In this document: piece after piece, positions 5,515 to 7,082 of the stretch
Layout of the letters: each line of letters starts with the position of its first letter
How positions within the stretch are numbered: the first letter of the stretch is position 1
Assembly: GCA_018821745.1 (NCBI GenBank)
Contig: JAHJLU010000524.1
Location: forward strand, 1 to 7,082
Length of the DNA: 7,082 nt
Reading direction: 5' to 3'
DNA from: Myxococcota bacterium
GTDB taxonomy: Bacteria > Myxococcota_A > Polyangia > HGW-17
Made by a program: the position numbers and the translations under genes
Notes under the pieces: generated by a model
The model's database searches: none
What the model saw: only the letters and a program-made list of their open reading frames with translations
Told to the model about the DNA's origin: nothing

Positions 5515-7065
5515 TTATTCCACGATGCCCGTGGGGATGGAGTATACGTTGACAAAATAGTAGAGGGCCGGGTTCCCAAGGATGTCACGCTCGGCGTGGA
5601 GATTCACACCATAGGTGGAGAGATAGAGGTTGGTACCCATAATTTCCATATCAAGGTAGAAGCCGATGGAACCTTCATAGGGTTCTTCATTTCCGCCCAG
5701 AATAGTGACCTGCCAATCGGGGACGGCCTCGGTCCGGTCAAGGATGGCGAAGTAGAGTTCCTGGGTTGTGGCGTCCTGCCAGGAGACAAACACCTTGGTG
5801 GCGGCAATCTTGATGGAGCAGTCGGCGCCGAAATAATGCTGAACCGGCATGGGGAGGCCATTCTGGTTCAAGCCATCGTCTTCACGGAAGCCGTCGTCGA
5901 TGATCGACTCAACCGCCTCACCCGTGGTGATGTCGTAAGTGCTATAGAACAGGGAGCGCTGCATCCCGTCCTGATAGACGAAATGGATGATATTCTCATC
6001 TTCGGGATCGATGGCCATGGTGGCAAAGAGCCCCATGGGGATGCCCGTGGTGGTCTTCTCCACCACCACGACGGGTTCCACAAAATCGCCACCGGGTTCA
6101 CTCTGCCAGGAGAGTTTCAGGTTGCCATCGTACTGATCGTACCAGGCAACGGCCACGCTGTTGTCCACAAAGTGGTCCTGGGAGGCGAAGAGTCCCGTAC
6201 CCTCGGGCCAGTCGCCGAGCACCTCGTCGACTTCGGGGTATGGATATTCGCGGCTCGCCACGGTGACATAGGTCCAGTCGGCAGCGGAGGCGGGCACGGG
6301 CACGGTGGCCTGGGCATAGCGAACTTCGCTCACCAGGGAGGTGGTGCCGGGGATGTTGTTTACCATGTAGACCACTGTTGGGTGAGAATCGGAGCCCCGG
6401 ATTTTCAGGTCATTAAAGAGGCCTGCGTTCCCGAAATCGCCACTCTGGGGATCCCCGCCGTTGTCCACATCGTAAGAAATGTAGTTGGTGCCGTCGGCGG
6501 TATAGGTGATGCGCATGGACCCTGTATCATAATTGTGATGGGCCACGATGGGGGTTGTGGTATTCAATGCTCCGATGGAGGTGTAGGAGCCCACGTCTTC
6601 ACCGGGAGTGTTGATGCCACCGCGGACGTCGGAGGTAGGGAGAACCACGGGACCCGCCGGGACGCCGTCGATGAAGGCCCAGTCATCGGGTTTTATAGTG
6701 GCCGGCTCATTCACTCCCGGGATGGTCTTGGCGATCATGAGGTCGCCGTAGGTGGCGTTATATGAGGCAACCCAGGCGTACTGACCAATCACTGCCACGG
6801 AAGAGTGGGGACCGGGGATACCCCAGGAGATGTCGTTGACGCACTCACAGGCGCTGGCGATACACAGGGAGACTTCGTCGGAGGGACAGGAGATCCCCGA
6901 ACAGTCCTTGTCGTCGAAACAGGAGGGCGTGTTGTTCTGGTGGGACGAGCCCGACTTGTCGTTACAACTGAAGGTCGCCAGCAGCGCCACGGCAGCTATG
7001 AGCGGAAAAAACCGAAGAACCCTCCGGCGAGCGCTGAACACCATAAAGAAGAGGCCAAAGAGCAT
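5515..7065 (-). CDS. Secreted lipoprotein with Cys-rich module and beta-propeller-like repeats
   Basis: A 516-codon frame. The N-terminus has Arg13-15 and Arg18, then a hydrophobic stretch 19-31 ending LLATFSC, giving a probable but imperfect lipobox with Cys34, so export and lipid anchoring are likely. Residues 49-75 hold six cysteines (49, 55, 60, 68, 73, 75) in a short CxxDxDC-type module seen in many deltaproteobacterial surface proteins. The rest has at least five loosely repeated strands of BNR/propeller type, such as AWVASYNATYGDLMIA, VAVAWYDQYDGNLKLS, HFVYQDGMQRSLFY and VFVSWQDATTQELYFA, suggesting a beta-propeller. No catalytic residues are recognised. The start is uncertain: neither Met1 (7065) nor Met8 (7044) has a ribosome-binding site, and the frame stays open to the right edge, so the true start may lie beyond the window. 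A terminator follows, so the gene is transcribed separately from the DUF134 operon. Confidence 0.85.
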   Translation of the reverse strand: MLFGLFFMVFSARRRVLRFFPLIAAVALLATFSCNDKSGSSHQNNTPSCFDDKDCSGISCPSDEVSLCIASACECVNDISWGIPGPHSSVAVIGQYAWVASYNATYGDLMIAKTIPGVNEPATIKPDDWAFIDGVPAGPVVLPTSDVRGGINTPGEDVGSYTSIGALNTTTPIVAHHNYDTGSMRITYTADGTNYISYDVDNGGDPQSGDFGNAGLFNDLKIRGSDSHPTVVYMVNNIPGTTSLVSEVRYAQATVPVPASAADWTYVTVASREYPYPEVDEVLGDWPEGTGLFASQDHFVDNSVAVAWYDQYDGNLKLSWQSEPGGDFVEPVVVVEKTTTGIPMGLFATMAIDPEDENIIHFVYQDGMQRSLFYSTYDITTGEAVESIIDDGFREDDGLNQNGLPMPVQHYFGADCSIKIAATKVFVSWQDATTQELYFAILDRTEAVPDWQVTILGGNEEPYEGSIGFYLDMEIMGTNLYLSTYGVNLHAERDILGNPALYYFVNVYSIPTGIVE

Positions 7066-7082
7066 GAAGAAGGGGAGATCAC

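Noticed and set aside
5596..6765. Long plus-strand open frame (389 codons) opposite the lipoprotein gene
   Set aside because: It is a Gly/His/Val-rich mirror of the lipoprotein's codons, has no ribosome-binding site or recognisable domain, and the minus-strand frame has clear lipoprotein and propeller features.

Overview
The window reads almost entirely on the minus strand. It suggests a deltaproteobacteria-like organism with anaerobic metabolism. The lineage is inferred from a lipoprotein carrying the short Cys-rich module common in Myxococcota/Bradymonadales-type genomes and from a large TPR protein with an acidic N-terminal tail. The anaerobic inference rests on ferredoxin-domain MinD ATPases beside a NifX-like cofactor protein. 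No rRNA, tRNA, CRISPR or transposon is visible.

Layout in the direction of transcription (right to left): (1) 7065-5515 encodes a secreted lipoprotein with a six-cysteine module followed by a beta-propeller-like domain; its true start may lie outside the window. (2) 5514-5219 is a 296-bp gap holding a rho-independent terminator for the lipoprotein gene, then an AT-rich promoter region with a perfect 16-bp palindrome. (3) 5218-2384 is a tightly packed five-gene operon: a DUF134 (UPF0251) helix-turn-helix regulator with a zinc ribbon, a small Gly/Arg-repeat protein of DUF5320 type, two tandem MinD-superfamily ATPases with inserted 2x[4Fe-4S] ferredoxin domains (COG1149), and a NifX/NifB-like Fe-Mo-cluster-binding protein (COG1433). 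Genes overlap or lie 2-11 bp apart. (4) 2383-2239 is a 145-bp gap. (5) 2238 to the left edge is the first 746 codons of a TPR-repeat protein that runs out of the window.

The five-gene operon resembles the anaerobe-specific orange protein (ORP) clusters of Desulfovibrio, in which a small NifX-family protein carrying a Mo-Cu cluster is encoded with two ferredoxin-containing MinD-like ATPases. A working model is that the ATPases act as a pair to assemble or deliver a metal cluster to the NifX-like protein. The DUF134 protein probably senses metal or redox state and controls its own operon through the palindrome, which exactly fills the spacer between candidate -35 and -10 boxes. The Desulfovibrio ORP operons depend on sigma-54, and I found no sigma-54 signature here, so this looks like a self-regulated variant. 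The flanking lipoprotein and TPR genes have no evident functional link to it.
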